NCBI GenBank assembly: GCA_030849075.1
Contig: JASAOO010003167.1
Coordinates: 1-26,467, forward strand
DNA: 26,467 nt
Direction of reading: 5' to 3'
Source of the DNA: Zelonia costaricensis
Taxonomy: Eukaryota > Euglenozoa > Kinetoplastea > Trypanosomatida > Trypanosomatidae
The notes under the pieces are model-generated. The model had not been told where the DNA came from, made no database searches, and saw only the letters and a list, made by a program, of their open reading frames with translations. Numbering within the stretch: the first letter of the stretch is position 1; each line of letters begins with the position of its first letter. The translations under genes were made by a program, and so were the position numbers. This document shows positions 25,058 to 26,467 of the stretch, piece by piece.

Positions 25058-25819
25058 TTAAAGGCTCACCAAGGCGAAGAGGAGCAGGAACGCTCGCAGC
25101 AGCGCAGCAGGCCACGCGAGTGAGCCGAAAGCTGCCGCACCGTTGATGCTCGCCACCGTGTTCTTGCACTGGCTCGGCGAGATGAGCTCGAAGCCGACGC
25201 GGCACGAGGTGCAGGTGCTGCTGTCGGCAGGTGCGCACTGCGCACACCCCGCCACGAAGCACGCACCATCGGCCTCGCACATGTTGGTCGATGTGAGCCT
25301 GAAGCCGGTGCTGCACTGCGTGCACACCGACCCGTCCTTGTTGTCGCACCTGTCGCACCACAGCACGTTGCACAGCGCCGTGGTCGTCGTCGTCGTGGTC
25401 GTTGTGGTGGTGGTGGTCGTGGGCTTCGGGGCCTCCGTGGTGGTCTGCGTTGTGGGTGGTGGGAGTGTGCTCGTGGTGGGGCGCAGCTCGCACTGGAAGG
25501 TCTGGTCCACCTGCCAGTACGCGTCTTCGCAGGTGTAGCAGAAAGTAGGGTTGTTCAGCACGCACTGAACGCAGAACGGCACGCTACACGGCGTGGGCCG
25601 CGACGGGATGCGGCTGCACTGATATGTGTTGTAGTCGGTCGCGTAGCCGTCCACGCAGAGGATGCAGAACGGGTGGCCCTGGTAGTAGCGGCAGTCGACG
25701 CAGGTGTTGGTGCAGGAGTTGGCAGCCACGCGCGGCACTGCGCCGCTCACGAGAAGAAGTAGGGCACCGGCGAGTGCGACATGCGGGAGGCGAGACGTGA
25801 CATGCTCGTGGTTCGGCAT
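25058..25819 (-). CDS. Secreted Cys-rich, Thr-stalk, probably GPI-anchored surface protein
   Basis: This is a 253-residue protein from an ATG ending at 25819. Residues 1-33 form a signal peptide (hydrophobic ALAGALLLLVSGA, likely cut after VAA). Four six-cysteine modules follow a C-x(3,4)-C-x2-C-x(7,8)-C-x2-C-x(11,12)-C pattern: cysteines 36-68, 78-110, 150-181 and 187-218. A mucin-like stalk (about 114-147) with a run of 14 threonines separates modules 2 and 3. The C-terminus (231-253) is hydrophobic after a small-residue NGAAA stretch (226-230), as expected for a GPI-attachment signal with the omega site near N226/G227. No N-glycosylation sequon is present in the mature part; the Thr stalk could be O-glycosylated or phosphoglycosylated. 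Leishmania surface-antigen-like proteins share this style. Leucine-rich repeats of PSA/GP46 are absent. Ligand and function are unknown. Confidence 0.87.
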   Translation of the reverse strand: MPNHEHVTSRLPHVALAGALLLLVSGAVPRVAANSCTNTCVDCRYYQGHPFCILCVDGYATDYNTYQCSRIPSRPTPCSVPFCVQCVLNNPTFCYTCEDAYWQVDQTFQCELRPTTSTLPPPTTQTTTEAPKPTTTTTTTTTTTTTTALCNVLWCDRCDNKDGSVCTQCSTGFRLTSTNMCEADGACFVAGCAQCAPADSSTCTSCRVGFELISPSQCKNTVASINGAAAFGSLAWPAALLRAFLLLFALVSL

Positions 25820-26467
25820 CGTGAGATGGTGGATCAGTGCGGGGGGGGGGGCGGTGGACGTGGAAGAGCGAGGAGGAGGCGACTGGATCTCCTTGTGTGG
25901 GTGTGTGTGTGCGTGAGTGTGTGATGGGGGTGGGCTGTGGTGTCCGGCTGCGCGTGTGTGGCGGCGATGGCGTTAGGGCGGGGGGGGGGGCAAGCGGCAG
26001 CGAGGGAGGAGGAGGGGAGTGCGGGGACTGCGTACGCTGCAGAGGAGGAGTCGTGAGCATCGGTGCGTGCGGCACGAGTGCACGCGCATGGACGGAGAGA
26101 AGGAGGGGGGTGGGGGAGGCGGCGAGGCAAACGTATTTGTTTTTCTTTCTACGTCGCACTGTAGCCAACCCGCGGCGTCTGCTCGCTTGTCAGTCACCGT
26201 TGTTGTGTTGGCTGCACAGAGAGAGGAGGGGACACGGGCAAAGGAAAAACACAAAGAAGAAGTAAAGGGGAGGGAGGGAGGAGACGAAGGCTGGCGTTGA
26301 TGTGGGCGACAACGCAGGAGTTTGTTCAGCCCACCGGCGTGGAGAGAACAGGAGGAAAAACAGAAAAAAGACGCGGTGAGGTGTCCATGTACGTCGGCGC
26401 GCGTGCTCAGGGCACCCGCTGCGAGTGCCAGATCGGGTGGGGGAGGGCGAGGGGGAGAGGGAGAGGG
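25820..26467 (-). other. 5' flank of the cysteine-rich protein gene to window edge
   Basis: This 648-nt stretch holds the leader and acceptor of the cysteine-rich protein gene (to about 26030). Beyond it is sequence that is purine-rich on the plus strand and probably the 3' flank of a further minus-strand gene outside the window. No coding frame in it shows recognisable features. Confidence 0.55.
25948..26027 (-). promoter_or_regulatory. Predicted spliced-leader acceptor, cysteine-rich protein gene
   Basis: An AG-free pyrimidine-rich sense zone (26027 to 25950, with a C run at about 25990-25979) ends in an AG at 25949-25948, giving a leader of about 128 nt with a sense CA tract (complement of 25898-25921). 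A second pyrimidine-rich, AG-free stretch runs right up to the ATG, so an acceptor near 25882 is an alternative. Confidence 0.45.

Overview
The window looks like nuclear DNA of a trypanosomatid of the Leishmania/Leptomonas/Crithidia group (Leishmaniinae). The DNA is very GC-rich. All seven genes I can support are intronless and lie on the minus strand. They are separated by pyrimidine-rich (sense strand), CA/TG-repeat-rich and C-homopolymer-rich spacers. Upstream of each start codon is a polypyrimidine tract followed by a long AG-free stretch and then an AG, which is the layout of a spliced-leader trans-splicing acceptor. This fits one stretch of a Pol II polycistronic unit transcribed from high to low coordinates. 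No strand switch, tRNA, rRNA or CRISPR array is visible. The species cannot be fixed by eye.

Layout in transcription order (right to left). 25819-25058: small secreted, probably GPI-anchored protein with four six-cysteine modules split 2+2 by a poly-threonine stalk. 22597-21512: single-pass membrane protein with a Gln/Pro-rich tail holding a recent 75-bp tandem duplication. 18773-17724: GRAM-domain protein. 15940-11885: very large protein with an RluA-type pseudouridine synthase domain at its C-terminus, probably mitochondrial. 11387-10581: small TPR protein of the FKBP-tail/TTC9 kind. 9723-8221: mitochondrial ribosomal protein uL29m (MRP-L47). 7494-355: a 2,379-residue protein with two tandem AMP-deaminase-like domains, both of which have lost metal-binding and catalytic residues.

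Spacers are shortest around the housekeeping-type genes (about 0.5-0.9 kb). They are longest 3' of the two predicted membrane/surface genes (about 2.7 and 2.5 kb), where the large CA/TG microsatellites lie. Because trypanosomatid genes are co-transcribed regardless of function, neighbours need not act together. Two of them (uL29m and the pseudouridine synthase) may nevertheless both serve the mitochondrial ribosome. I see no new multi-gene system. The most interesting object is the double pseudo-AMP-deaminase. Next are the four-nucleotide predicted leader of the membrane-protein gene, the perfect hairpins in spacers, and the partly oriented CA/TG tracts.
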